From: CAIXSE01 sp040769125
Lineage (GTDB): Bacteria > Actinomycetota > Thermoleophilia > UBA2241
Length of the DNA: 64,000 bases
Direction of reading: 5' to 3'
NCBI GenBank assembly: GCA_040769125.1
Contig: JAXGLO010000001.1
Span: 1,054,001 to 1,118,000 of the forward strand
Part shown: piece after piece, positions 16,599 to 27,606 of the stretch
Position numbering within the stretch: the first letter of the stretch is position 1
How the letters are laid out: every line of letters begins with the position of its first letter
Notes under the pieces: generated by a model
Seen by the model: only the letters and a program-made list of their open reading frames with translations
Database searches by the model: none
What the model was told of the DNA's origin: nothing
Program-made: the position numbers and the translations under genes

Positions 16599-17367
16599 AA
16601 AGGGCCTCGAGGGCCTTGTAGAGGGCGGTTTCGGCCGCGCCTTCAAGTCGAGCGTGCAGCCGGTCGAACTCGCGCACAAGCTCGCCAAGGAGATGGGCGA
16701 CCATAAGACCGTCGGCGTCTCCCACGTCTATGTTCCCGGCGACTACGACATCTATCTGGGCTCCAACGACTACGCCAGGCTCACCGCTCTCGGCGACTCG
16801 CTCAAGGGGGAGCTCGCCAACTATCTCGTTGCGCTGGCGCGTCGCGAAGGCTGGACGCTGGTGGCGCCGCCGAGCATCACGCTCCACGAGGACGACGACC
16901 TGCGGGTCGGGGAGTTCGGCATCGGCACGCGGCAGGTCGCCGAGCCTCCCGAGGCGCCGGTGGGCGTGTCGGCGTCCCCGCCGTTGGCGGCGCCCGCCGT
17001 CGCGGTTCCTCCGACGCCGGCGAGCCCCGGCCCGCTGCTCGACCAGACCGTCCTCTATCAGCAGCCGGTGCCTGCGGCCCCGGCGCCGCCGCAGGCAGTG
17101 ATGCACGGTCGTGAGGGGCGTTGGGAGCTGCGCGAGACCGTCACCGTTCTGGGCCGCAGCCGTCACTGCGACATCGTGCTCACTGATCCCAACGTCTCAC
17201 GGCAGCACGCCGAGGTTCGCCGGGAGGGCGACAGCTTCGTTGTCCGCGATCTGGGGTCGACGAACGGTCTGCGCGTCAACCGGCAACGCGTCCAGCAAGC
17301 CGCTCTGAAGCACGGCGACCGCGTCGAGCTGGGCACGACGGAGCTCGTCTTCGAGAGGGTGTCGTGA
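16576..17367 (+). CDS. fhaA: FhaA: DUF3662 and FHA domain protein
   Basis: The product is 263 aa; the ATG at 16576 has GAGGAG upstream. Residues 1-120 are the DUF3662 domain (MGIFRKAEKGLEGLVEGGFG start, typical of FhaA). A Pro/Ala-rich linker contains TVLYQ. The C-terminal FHA domain (about 175-263) shows LGRSRHCDI, SRQHAEV and STNGLRVN, which bind phosphothreonine. In mycobacteria FhaA is a target and partner of Ser/Thr kinases and links to MviN and cell-wall synthesis. It is the second gene of the operon. Confidence 0.93.
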   Translation: MGIFRKAEKGLEGLVEGGFGRAFKSSVQPVELAHKLAKEMGDHKTVGVSHVYVPGDYDIYLGSNDYARLTALGDSLKGELANYLVALARREGWTLVAPPSITLHEDDDLRVGEFGIGTRQVAEPPEAPVGVSASPPLAAPAVAVPPTPASPGPLLDQTVLYQQPVPAAPAPPQAVMHGREGRWELRETVTVLGRSRHCDIVLTDPNVSRQHAEVRREGDSFVVRDLGSTNGLRVNRQRVQQAALKHGDRVELGTTELVFERVS

Positions 17368-17430
17368 GGGAGGCTGTGAGGTGAACGCAGCGTCCGTCGA
17401 GCATCCCGGCGGACGGCGGGGGAGGCACTC

Positions 17431-17979
17431 ATGATCGATGTAATCCTGCTCGCGCTCAAAATCGGGATCCTCGTCGCGCTGTATCTGTTCGTCTGGCGGA
17501 TCGTGCGCACGGCGGTGGGGGCGGTGCGCGACCCCGCCGGAGCCACCCCTGCCGGCGCTCCCGACGTCGCTCTTCCCGACGGCGCTCGCCCGGTCGCCGT
17601 CTTCACGCCGGAGGAGCGCGCGGCGCGCCGTGAGGAGCGCCAGAGCGAACGCACGATGGCCGGGGAGGACCTCGACTTCACGCCGCACATCAACCCGCGC
17701 CTCGTCGTCGAGCGGAGCTCGCTGGTGCCCGCCGGGGTTGTGTTCCCCCTCGAGGGCTGGGTAACGGTCGGCCGCGCGCCGACCAGCGACATCATGCTCG
17801 ACGAGCCCTTCGTGTCGAGCACGCACGCGCGCTTCGTGCCTCGCGGCCAGTTCTTCTTCGTCGAGGATCTCGGCAGCTGCAACGGCACATTCGTCAACGA
17901 TCGCCAGGTGATGGAGGCGCAGCTTAAGCCGCAGTACCGGGTGCGTATCGGCGAGACCGTCTTCTGCTACGAGGAGTGA
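17431..17979 (+). CDS. fhaB: FhaB: membrane-anchored FHA domain protein
   Basis: The product is 182 aa. Residues 4-25 form an N-terminal transmembrane helix. A short conserved ERTMAGEDL segment carries the candidate phosphothreonine. The FHA domain (about 105-180) has VGRAPTSDI, SSTHARF and GSCNGTFVN. FhaB (FipA in mycobacteria) connects kinases with FtsZ/FtsQ division proteins. It lies between fhaA and pstP in the usual order. Confidence 0.93.
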   Translation: MIDVILLALKIGILVALYLFVWRIVRTAVGAVRDPAGATPAGAPDVALPDGARPVAVFTPEERAARREERQSERTMAGEDLDFTPHINPRLVVERSSLVPAGVVFPLEGWVTVGRAPTSDIMLDEPFVSSTHARFVPRGQFFFVEDLGSCNGTFVNDRQVMEAQLKPQYRVRIGETVFCYEE

Positions 17980-17986
17980 CGGGCGG

Positions 17987-19117
17987 GTGGCGCTGACTGC
18001 CAGACACGGTGCGCTCACCGACATCGGCCTGCACCGCAAGGCGAACGAAGACGCCTTTCTCGTCGCTCCACCGCTGTACGCGGTCTGCGACGGCATGGGC
18101 GGCGCCCTCGCGGGCGAGGTTGCCAGCCGCACGGCCGTCGAGACGCTGGCCACCGCGTTCGGTGAAGGGCGTCCGCTCCTTGCGGCCGCGGAGGCCGCCA
18201 ACGCGGCCATTTACACGCGCGCCTGCGCCAATCCTGAACAGAGCGGCATGGGCACCACGCTCACGGCGGTAGCGCTGGAGGGCGCGCTCGGGCACTTCGT
18301 GCACGTCGGCGACAGCCGTGCCTATCTGCTTCGTGACGGCGGCCTGGAGCAGCTCTCCGACGATCACTCGTTGGTCGGCGAGATGCTGCGCGAGGGTAGG
18401 CTCACCGTCGCTGAGGCGAGCGCCCACCCGCATCGGAGCATCCTCACGCGCGCCCTCGGCACGGAGCCGGAGGTCGCGATCGACGAGTTCGAGGTCGACC
18501 TGCGCGCCGGGGACACCCTGCTTCTCTGCAGCGACGGCCTCAGCGGCGCCGTCTCGAACGACGAGATCGGTGCGGCTCTCGGCCTGGACGATCCGCAGGC
18601 CGCGGCGCGCAGGCTCGTCTCCCTGGCCCGCAAGCACGGCGGCCACGACAACATCACCGCCGTGGTCGTGCAGCTTGCCGCCGGGGACTCCACCCAGGTG
18701 GAGGCCGCGCTTGCGGCTGGCGCGCCGGCCGCTGAGGGGCCGGCGGGCACGGAGCCGGTGCTTGTCTTCGGCGGCGCTTCCGACGGTGGTCCCGGCGGAG
18801 CGCCCGGCGGAGAGCAGCACGTCCGCCGCCGGCTGGGCTGTCTCACCGCGATGCTGGCGCTGGCGGCGCTGGTGGGCCTCATGGGCGTCCTCACGATCAG
18901 CACCGTCTTCTACGTCGGCGTCGACGACGGCCGGCTCATGGTCTACAGCGGTTTGCCGGCCAAGGTGGGCCCCGTCCGGCTGCACGCCGTGTATCGCGCG
19001 AGCACGGTCAGGTACACATCCCTCACGCCGGCCCAGCGTCTCCTCGTCGACCAGCAGGATCTGCGCAGCCGCAGCTCGGCCATGGCCATGGCCGAGGCCC
19101 TGGGGATGTGGCAGTGA
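17987..19117 (+). CDS. pstP: PP2C-type Ser/Thr protein phosphatase (PstP)
   Basis: The product is 376 aa from a GTG. The PP2C domain (1-235) has the metal-binding motifs TDIGLHRKANEDAF, VCDGMGG, VGDSRAYLL, CSDGLSG and GHDNITAVV. A single transmembrane helix (about 283-305) leads to a short extracytoplasmic part. It should reverse the action of the two kinases of this cluster. Its stop overlaps the next gene. Confidence 0.94.
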   Translation: MALTARHGALTDIGLHRKANEDAFLVAPPLYAVCDGMGGALAGEVASRTAVETLATAFGEGRPLLAAAEAANAAIYTRACANPEQSGMGTTLTAVALEGALGHFVHVGDSRAYLLRDGGLEQLSDDHSLVGEMLREGRLTVAEASAHPHRSILTRALGTEPEVAIDEFEVDLRAGDTLLLCSDGLSGAVSNDEIGAALGLDDPQAAARRLVSLARKHGGHDNITAVVVQLAAGDSTQVEAALAAGAPAAEGPAGTEPVLVFGGASDGGPGGAPGGEQHVRRRLGCLTAMLALAALVGLMGVLTISTVFYVGVDDGRLMVYSGLPAKVGPVRLHAVYRASTVRYTSLTPAQRLLVDQQDLRSRSSAMAMAEALGMWQ

Positions 19118-20436
19118 GCCGGCGCAATCAGGAGCTCCTGTTCCTCCTGGCGGCCGGCCTTGTGAGCACTATGGCGTATGTCTCCGTGTACGCCGGCCGC
19201 TACCATGAGATCAGCCACCTCTCGATCATTTACGGGTCGATCTTCGTGGCGATCTTCTTCGGTCTGCACCTGCTCATACGCTTCATGCTGCCGCAGGCCG
19301 ATGCGTTTCTGCTGCCGCTTACGGCTCTGCTGGCTGCTCTCGGCCTCACTGAGATCTTCCGCATCAGCCCTCAGCTGGCGCTGACCCAGGGCAAGTGGCT
19401 GATGGTCGGCGCCGGACTCTTCGTGATCACCGTTCTGCTGGTGCGCGACCACATGAAGCTCGACCGGTATCGCTATCTCATGGGAGCGCTGGGTCTGGGG
19501 CTGCTCGTGGCGACGATCGTGTTCGGCACGACCATCAACGGCTCCAAGCTCTGGATCCGCGCCTTCGGCTTCTCCATCCAGCCGTCGGAGTTCGCCAAGC
19601 TGGCTATCGTCGTCTTCCTCGCCGGCTACCTTAACGACAAGAAGGTCCTCCTCTCGGTGCCCACCAGGCATGTGCTCGGCCTCCCCCTTCCGGCCGCCAA
19701 GTACTTCGGCCCTCTGCTCGTCATGTGGGCGCTGTCGCTGGCCCTGCTGGTATTCATGAAGGACTTCGGCATGGCGCTGCTCTACATGTCGATGTTCGTG
19801 GCGCTCATATACATGGCCACCTCGCGGGTGGTCTACGTCGCGGTCGGAGGAGGGCTGTTCGCGGCGGCCGCTGCGCTCGCCATTGCCGTGGTTCCGCACG
19901 TGCAGGCCCGCTTTGCCGTGTGGCTCGATCCGTGGTCGTATGCGGATACCACCGGCTATCAGCTGTTGCAGTCGCTCTTCACGCTCGCCGACGGCGGCGT
20001 GCTGGGCGCCGGCTTCGGCCGCGGGTATCTCCTCTTCGCCAACGGCCAGCCGGTGGTTCCCGACCTCCAGACCGACTTCATCTTCACGGCGCTGGCCAAC
20101 GAGATGGGCCTTCTGGGGGCGGCTGGAATCATCCTCTTGTATGTTCTCTTCGTCTGGCGTGGCATCAGCATCGCCATGTGGGCGCCCGACGGGTTCTCCA
20201 AGCTGCTCGCCGCGGGCCTCTCCTTCGCCTTCGGCCTGCAGACCTTCATCATCATCGGCGGCGTCACGCGCCTCATTCCGCTCACCGGTATTACGCTGCC
20301 GTTCGTGAGCTACGGGGGTAGCTCGATCACCGCCAACCTCATGCTGGTGGCGCTGCTGCTCATGGTCTCCCATCGCGCCAACGTCGTGCGCGAGGGCAGC
20401 GCCCTCGAGCGCCGCCGCCTGGCCGAGCGAGGGTAG
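19114..20436 (+). CDS. rodA: FtsW/RodA/SpoVE family glycosyltransferase
   Basis: The product is about 440 aa. It is a SEDS-family polytopic membrane protein with about ten helices and conserved IQPSEFAKLA and LPFVSYGGSS segments. SEDS proteins polymerise glycan strands with a partner class B PBP, which here is the next gene. I prefer the GTG at 19114 (GTGA overlap with the pstP stop, GGGGA seven bases upstream) over the GTG at 19108. Confidence 0.94.
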   Translation: MSRRNQELLFLLAAGLVSTMAYVSVYAGRYHEISHLSIIYGSIFVAIFFGLHLLIRFMLPQADAFLLPLTALLAALGLTEIFRISPQLALTQGKWLMVGAGLFVITVLLVRDHMKLDRYRYLMGALGLGLLVATIVFGTTINGSKLWIRAFGFSIQPSEFAKLAIVVFLAGYLNDKKVLLSVPTRHVLGLPLPAAKYFGPLLVMWALSLALLVFMKDFGMALLYMSMFVALIYMATSRVVYVAVGGGLFAAAAALAIAVVPHVQARFAVWLDPWSYADTTGYQLLQSLFTLADGGVLGAGFGRGYLLFANGQPVVPDLQTDFIFTALANEMGLLGAAGIILLYVLFVWRGISIAMWAPDGFSKLLAAGLSFAFGLQTFIIIGGVTRLIPLTGITLPFVSYGGSSITANLMLVALLLMVSHRANVVREGSALERRRLAERG

Positions 20437-20444
20437 GAGTCGGC

Positions 20445-21884
20445 GTGAACAAAGTCATCGCACGAGTCTTCATCATCGGCGTCGTGCTCTTCGTCGCCCT
20501 CATCGTCAACCTCACGTGGATCATGGTTGTGCGCGCCGACTGGTTCGCCGATCGCCCGGAGAACAAGCGCGGCATCGCCAAGGAGATGCGGATCAAGCGC
20601 GGCTCCATCCTGGGCTACGACGGGTCGGTGATCGCCGGCACCCGGCGGCGATCCGGGTACTACTACCGCACCTACCCGCAGGGGCCTCTCGCGTCCCATC
20701 TGGTGGGCTACAACTCCGTGCGCTTCGGGCGCAGCGGCGTCGAGGCCGCCATGAACGACGTGCTCACCGGTCAGGCGAACGACCTCGGTGTGCAGTCCTG
20801 GGTCGACCGGCTCCTGGGGCGTCGCCCCAAGGGCGCGGCCGTGAAGCTCACGATCGTCCCGGCCGTGCAGCAGGTCGCGCAGAAGTCGCTCGTCGGCAAG
20901 AAGGGCGCGATCGTCGCCCTCGACCCGCGGACGGGCGCGCTGATCGCCTCCGCCTCGGCGCCGACCTACGACCCGGGCGTCCTCGACCGGGACTGGGAGC
21001 AGCTCATCGGCGACAGCGCCGCACCGCTGCTCAACCGCTCCACTCAGGGTCAGTACGTTCCCGGCTCGTCGTTCAAAGTGGTCACGGCCGCCTCTGCGCT
21101 CGACTCCGGCAAGGTTACGCCGGATACGGGGTTCGTCGATACGGGTACCTATGTCGTCTTCGGGGGCAAGGTTACGAACTACGGGGGAGAGGTCTACGGC
21201 CCCAACGACTTCACCGAGGCGCTCACCTTCTCGATCAACACGACCTTCGCGAGGACCGGCAATACGATCGGGCGCCGGCGGCTGATCAAGTCGATGCGGG
21301 CCTGCGGCTTCTACCAGCGGCCGCCGCTGCCGCTGCCGGCCGGCGAGGTCGCAGTCAGCGGCCGCTACAGCGGAGATGGTCTGCTGCCGGCCGGCGACTT
21401 CATGAACCCGCTCGACGTAGCCTGGGCCGCCTGCGGCCAGGAGAAGCTGCTGGCGACGCCCTTGCAGATGGCCCTGGTCGCGGCCGGCGTCGCCAACGGC
21501 GGCCGCGTCATGAAACCGTACTATACGCAGGAGATCGTCTCTGCGTCCGGCGAGGTCGTGCGCAAGGCCGATCCCGCCCAGTGGCTCGTGGCCATGAGGC
21601 CCAGCACGGCCGAGGCCCTCAAGGGTATGATGGAGCGCGTCGTCACTGTCGGAACAGGCACGGCGGCCGCCCTCGAGGGCGTATCCGTGGCCGGCAAGAC
21701 CGGCACGGCCGAGCGCGGCGACGGCACGAACCTCGCCTGGTTCGTCGCCTTCGCGCCGGCCGACGACCCTGTCGTAGCCCTTGCCGTGGTCGTCGAGGAC
21801 GTGCAGTCGACGGGCGGCGAGCTGGCGGCGCCCATCGCCGCCGATGTCATCAAATCCGCTCTGGCGCAGGATTCCCTGCCGTGA
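20445..21884 (+). CDS. pbpA: Class B penicillin-binding protein (PbpA)
   Basis: The product is 479 aa, similar in size to mycobacterial PbpA. An N-terminal membrane anchor (residues 5-28) is followed by a short dimerisation region and the transpeptidase domain, with the active-site Ser in PGSSFKV, SIN as the SxN motif, and AGKTGTAE as the KTG motif. It cross-links new peptidoglycan with the SEDS protein encoded 8 bp upstream. Confidence 0.95.
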   Translation: MNKVIARVFIIGVVLFVALIVNLTWIMVVRADWFADRPENKRGIAKEMRIKRGSILGYDGSVIAGTRRRSGYYYRTYPQGPLASHLVGYNSVRFGRSGVEAAMNDVLTGQANDLGVQSWVDRLLGRRPKGAAVKLTIVPAVQQVAQKSLVGKKGAIVALDPRTGALIASASAPTYDPGVLDRDWEQLIGDSAAPLLNRSTQGQYVPGSSFKVVTAASALDSGKVTPDTGFVDTGTYVVFGGKVTNYGGEVYGPNDFTEALTFSINTTFARTGNTIGRRRLIKSMRACGFYQRPPLPLPAGEVAVSGRYSGDGLLPAGDFMNPLDVAWAACGQEKLLATPLQMALVAAGVANGGRVMKPYYTQEIVSASGEVVRKADPAQWLVAMRPSTAEALKGMMERVVTVGTGTAAALEGVSVAGKTGTAERGDGTNLAWFVAFAPADDPVVALAVVVEDVQSTGGELAAPIAADVIKSALAQDSLP

Positions 21885-21936
21885 GCGACGGGGCGCCCGG
21901 TGTCCCCGGATCTCTGAAGAAATGAGGTAGACAGCA

Positions 21937-23862
<1,926 letters not shown>

Positions 23863-23896
23863 CGTGAGAGCGTCTTCCTGAGCGTGTCCGCCTTAC

Positions 23897-23936
23897 GGCC
23901 GGACGGGTCCGGCGCCGGCGCCGGACCCGTCCGGCC
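23897..23936. terminator. Hairpin terminator after pknB
   Basis: A perfect 18-bp GC-rich inverted repeat with a 4-base loop (GGCCGGACGGGTCCGGCG and its complement) lies 35 bp after the pknB stop. No long T tract follows. Confidence 0.75.
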
Positions 23937-24043
23937 GCCACGGGGCCTGCAGCTGCCGTCGTCATTTGACGCTCCTGGCTGCCCCCGGTATTCTCGTCGC
24001 GTGCCGCAGGCAGGCGGCTCCCGAAAGGATGTGACCTGCGCTC

Positions 24044-25306
24044 ATGAACCTCGCGCCAGGTTCGCTGGCCCTCTCCGAGCTCGACGAGATCGAGGTGGTT
24101 GACGCCGAAGGCTCCACGGTGGGCGAGCTGATCGATGTGCTTGCCTCATGTGGTCCAGAGGAGGCCAGGGTCACCGGCTTCTTCGTGGAAAGCGGCGATC
24201 AGCAGCTCAGGGCAACCTGGGCGCAGGTCGCCGAGATCGACTTCGACGCCGATGTGCTTCGGCTGTCCTGTCCGGCCGCCGAGTTGACACCCGCCTCGAT
24301 CCGTAGCGACGAGCTGACGCTGGTCGAATCCGTCCTCGACAACCAGATTCTCGACATGCGGGAGCGGGTCTTCGTGCGCGCTCAGGACGTCATCCTCGCA
24401 CTTCGCGACGGCGACCTCGTCGTGACGGGGGTCGACGCGAGCTCCGGGGCGCTGGCACGCCGCTTCGGGCTCGGATTCCTGGCGCGTCGCCTGCCGCGCC
24501 GGGGCGGCGACTTCGTTCCCTGGGAGGATGTGAACCTCATCGCCCTGCGCCTGTCCCGGCTCAACTTCGTCGAGGCGTTCGCCGAGCTTGCCGAGCTGCA
24601 CCCCGCCGACATTGCGGACATCGTGGGGCAGGTCGGCCCGCGGGAGCGCGCGGCGGTGCTGGCCGCGCTCAACACGGGCCTGGCCGCCGACACCCTCCAG
24701 GAGATGTCCGAGGAGTTGCGCGTCGCGGCGCTGCAGGAGATGTCCATTGCGCGGGCGGCGGCGGTGATGGAGGAGATCGAGCCCGATGAGGCGGCAGACA
24801 TCCTGGGCATGCTGCCCGACGAACTCGCGCAGGAACTGCTCGCCGGGCTCTCCAGCCAGCGCGAGGAGGATCTTCGCGAGCTGGTCCGGCACCCCGAGCA
24901 CACCGCTGGCTCCCTTATGACGACGGAGTTCGTGAAGCTTCCGGCCGATATCACGGCCGGCCGGGCCCTGGAGCTCATTCGCAGCGAGCGGCCCGCGCAC
25001 AGCGCGCTCGCCTGCATCCACTTCGTCGGCGGCGACGGCGGTCTGGTCGGCGTCGCTAACCTGCGCGACCTCGTGCTGGCCGACCCCGGCGAGCCGGTCT
25101 CGGGCCTGCTCGAGGAGGACGTGGTCACGGTCGCGGCCGACGTCGACGAGGACGAGGTCGGCCGTCTCATGGTGAAGTACGATCTTCTGGTGATCCCCGT
25201 CCTCGACGAGCAGAGGCGCCCCATCGGTATCGTGACGCTCAACGACGCCCTCGATACGGTGCTGCCGAGCGGCTGGACGCAGCGCCTGCCGCGCATCTTC
25301 CGCTGA
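24044..25306 (+). CDS. Soluble MgtE_N / CBS-pair protein
   Basis: The product is 420 aa. Residues about 1-175 carry two PRC-barrel-like beta regions. Residues about 185-290 are the MgtE N-terminal superhelix (FAELAELHPADIADIVGQV, MEEIEPDEAADILGMLPDE). Residues about 295-405 are a CBS pair (TAGSLMTTEFVKL, VSGLLEEDVVTV). The magnesium channel domain of MgtE is absent, so it is not itself a transporter. It may sense Mg2+ or adenine nucleotides. Actinobacteria carry similar stand-alone proteins. Confidence 0.8.
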   Translation: MNLAPGSLALSELDEIEVVDAEGSTVGELIDVLASCGPEEARVTGFFVESGDQQLRATWAQVAEIDFDADVLRLSCPAAELTPASIRSDELTLVESVLDNQILDMRERVFVRAQDVILALRDGDLVVTGVDASSGALARRFGLGFLARRLPRRGGDFVPWEDVNLIALRLSRLNFVEAFAELAELHPADIADIVGQVGPRERAAVLAALNTGLAADTLQEMSEELRVAALQEMSIARAAAVMEEIEPDEAADILGMLPDELAQELLAGLSSQREEDLRELVRHPEHTAGSLMTTEFVKLPADITAGRALELIRSERPAHSALACIHFVGGDGGLVGVANLRDLVLADPGEPVSGLLEEDVVTVAADVDEDEVGRLMVKYDLLVIPVLDEQRRPIGIVTLNDALDTVLPSGWTQRLPRIFR

Positions 25307-25379
25307 GCCGGCGTGCTGCAGGGCGGGGCCACGTCCTGTCCCTGCTCGCCGCCGATGCGCCGGCCGCTCAGAATCGTTC

Positions 25380-25979
25380 TTACACCGGCAGCCTCACGGC
25401 TCCGGCGTCGACGCGCTCCCAGACCATGCTTCGGCCAGGCAGAGCGACCGCCGTGGCCAGATCCAGCCGGTACCGTGACACCTCGCCTTTGGCCTTAACC
25501 GGCCGGAACCCACTGCCCTCGAGCACGTCGCATTGGAAGAGGTTGCGCTCGCGGAGATAGCCGCGGAAGGGTTCGGCCGGGGCGTGGCACCGCAGGGCGA
25601 AGGCCTCCAGGGCCGCGACACGCCGGTGCTTGAGCGACGCCTCGATCTCCTGCAGAAGGTAGTGGAAGCCGCGCAGGTACTGCTCGTCGTAGAAGTACGA
25701 GCACGTGAGCACGTAGGCGTCGTCGGACGGGGGGCCGGCGGGGAGGTACCGGGCGCGTGGCAGGAGGCGGGCGGCGGCAGTGTGCATCCAGCCGATGACG
25801 GCGTCGTCCTCGAGCAGCGCCCGGCCGAAGAATCCGGCGTCGTCCTCGGCCGCTCGCTCCCATGACAGACGAAGCCCGGGCGGCGATGTTTCGCCCGGGC
25901 GGCACTGCCACCAGACGCAGTCGCGGCAGACCGGTGCGAGAAGGTCACGCGTGGCTCCTCTGAGATCGATCACCCTCAC
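25380..25979 (-). CDS. GNAT-like acetyltransferase family protein
   Basis: The product is 199 aa. A Cys/Trp motif near the start (PVCRDCVWWQC) may bind a metal. The rest looks like a divergent GNAT fold: AVIGWMHTAAARLLPRAR, then YLRGFHYLLQEIEASLKHRR and a hydrophobic beta strand before GSGFRPV. The GTG at 25979 has no ribosome binding site of its own but overlaps the stop of a 10-codon leader frame with a very strong one. The substrate is unknown. The family call is moderate. Confidence 0.55.
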   Translation of the reverse strand: MRVIDLRGATRDLLAPVCRDCVWWQCRPGETSPPGLRLSWERAAEDDAGFFGRALLEDDAVIGWMHTAAARLLPRARYLPAGPPSDDAYVLTCSYFYDEQYLRGFHYLLQEIEASLKHRRVAALEAFALRCHAPAEPFRGYLRERNLFQCDVLEGSGFRPVKAKGEVSRYRLDLATAVALPGRSMVWERVDAGAVRLPV

Positions 25980-26008
25980 GCCTCGCGGCCAACGCTGGGC
26001 TCGGCCAC
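25976..26008 (-). CDS. 10-codon leader ORF coupled to the GNAT-like gene
   Basis: GTG at 26008 lies five bases after the perfect ribosome binding site AAGGAGG and encodes VAEPSVGREA. Its TGA (25978-25976) overlaps the GTG of the following gene (GTGA). This layout suggests translational coupling. Confidence 0.4.
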   Translation of the reverse strand: MAEPSVGREA

Positions 26009-26166
26009 GGTCACCTCCTTGCGCGCCTCGGTGCGCGTCAGTATACAGGCGGGCCGTCGGCGCGAACGCGCCCCGTATTTGCCACTGTGCCAAGCGCTCG
26101 CCTATACTCCTTGCGCGCTGAACCTACCGGCTCGGCGTGTTTCCGGAGAGAAAGGCCGAGCTGTCG

Positions 26167-27606
26167 ATGAGCGACCACATCACCCTTTACCGCGCCGACT
26201 GGGTTCTGCCCGTGAGCGCGCCGGTGCTGGCCGATGGCGCGCTCGCCGTGCGTGGCGAGCGCCTCGTCGCCGTGGGGTCGGCGCTCGACATCCTCGGGGC
26301 ATACCCAGATGCGGCCGTCGTCGACCTCGGCGCGTCCATCGTGATGCCCGGATTCGTCAACTCCCACTGTCACCTTGAGTACACGTTCTTCCGCGGCATT
26401 CTCGACGACGCGGAGTTCGGTGAGTGGATCCTGAGCCTGGTCGACGTCAAGGCCGCCCTCACGCCGGAGGACTACCTCGTCAGCGCGCGTCTCGGCGCCC
26501 TGGAGGCCGTGGCCTCCGGCGTCACGACGATCGCCGATACGAGTTATGGCGCGACCACGCTCGAAGCGGCCGCCTTGGCCGGCCTGCGTGGGCGCGTCTA
26601 CCTGGAGGTATTCGGCGTCGACGACGCGCACCTCGACGACACGCTCGCCGACGTGCGACGGCGGCTCGCCGAGGCGCGCGCGGCCGCGCCGCCGCAGCTG
26701 GAGGTCGGCCTCGCGCCGCACGCACCCTACACCGTCTCCAGCCGCCTGTACCAGGGCGTCTCGTCGCTCGCCAGAGCCGAGGGCCTGAAGGTCATGAGCC
26801 ACGTCGCCGAGAGCACCGAGGAGCTCCGCTACATCCGCTCGGGATCTGGCAGGTTCGCTCATGACTACCGCGAGAAGATGGGGTGGGAGCGCATGCTCGT
26901 CCAGCCCTACGGCGTGAGCCCAATCAAATACCTCGAGCAGTGGGATGTCCTCGATGAGGACTTTCTTGCAGTCCACTGTGTCCAGGTGAATCGCGACGAC
27001 ATCAGCATCCTCAAGGCCAAGCGCGTCGCTGTGGCTCACTGCCCCAAGAGCAACGCCAAGCTCGGCTGCGGCGTCGCCCCGCTCACCGATCTTCTGCGCG
27101 CGGGCGTGCGTGTCGGCCTGGGCACAGACAGCCCCGCCTCGAGCAACATCATGGACATGTTCGACGAGATGCGCGCGATGCTTCTCCTGCATCGCGCCGT
27201 CGAGAAGGACGTCTCGGTGCTCGACGCGCAACGGTGCGTGCGCATCGCCACGCTCGGCGGCGCGGAGGCGCTGGGGATGCAGGACGACATCGGCAGCCTC
27301 GAGCCCGGCAAGTACGCGGACTTCATCGCGGTCGACGTCGCCGGCTCGCACTTCGCGCCGATCGAGGATCCCTACTCGGCGCTCGTCTACGGAGCCAACC
27401 AGGACGACGTGCGGCTCACGGTCGTGGGCGGCCGGGTGCTCTTCCGCGATCGCGCCTTCATAACGCTCGACGAGGCGGTCGTGCGTCGCGCCGCCGACGG
27501 CGTGCGCGAGGCGCTTCGTCAGCGTATGCGCGCCGGCGCCGTACGCGTCGGCGCGGCAGAGTCCGGCTGGTGGCACACCGGCGGCACCGGCGAGGGGAGC
27601 GTCTAG
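26167..27606 (+). CDS. Amidohydrolase: aminofutalosine / SAH-MTA deaminase-like
   Basis: The product is 479 aa from the ATG at 26167. The TIM-barrel amidohydrolase domain has HCHLEYTFF (metal HxH), HVAESTEE, HCVQVN and GTDSPASSN (metal Asp), flanked by the two beta-sandwich halves and a closing SLEPGKYADFIAVD. This group deaminates adenosine-type compounds: S-adenosylhomocysteine, methylthioadenosine or, in menaquinone synthesis by the futalosine route, aminodeoxyfutalosine (MqnX). No mqn genes are in the window, so I leave the substrate open. Confidence 0.82.
   Translation: MSDHITLYRADWVLPVSAPVLADGALAVRGERLVAVGSALDILGAYPDAAVVDLGASIVMPGFVNSHCHLEYTFFRGILDDAEFGEWILSLVDVKAALTPEDYLVSARLGALEAVASGVTTIADTSYGATTLEAAALAGLRGRVYLEVFGVDDAHLDDTLADVRRRLAEARAAAPPQLEVGLAPHAPYTVSSRLYQGVSSLARAEGLKVMSHVAESTEELRYIRSGSGRFAHDYREKMGWERMLVQPYGVSPIKYLEQWDVLDEDFLAVHCVQVNRDDISILKAKRVAVAHCPKSNAKLGCGVAPLTDLLRAGVRVGLGTDSPASSNIMDMFDEMRAMLLLHRAVEKDVSVLDAQRCVRIATLGGAEALGMQDDIGSLEPGKYADFIAVDVAGSHFAPIEDPYSALVYGANQDDVRLTVVGGRVLFRDRAFITLDEAVVRRAADGVREALRQRMRAGAVRVGAAESGWWHTGGTGEGSV

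Noticed and set aside
14778..16688. A 636-codon minus-strand frame opposite the membrane kinase
   Set aside because: Sequence is Arg/Gly/His-rich and without fold. The plus strand encodes a full kinase domain.
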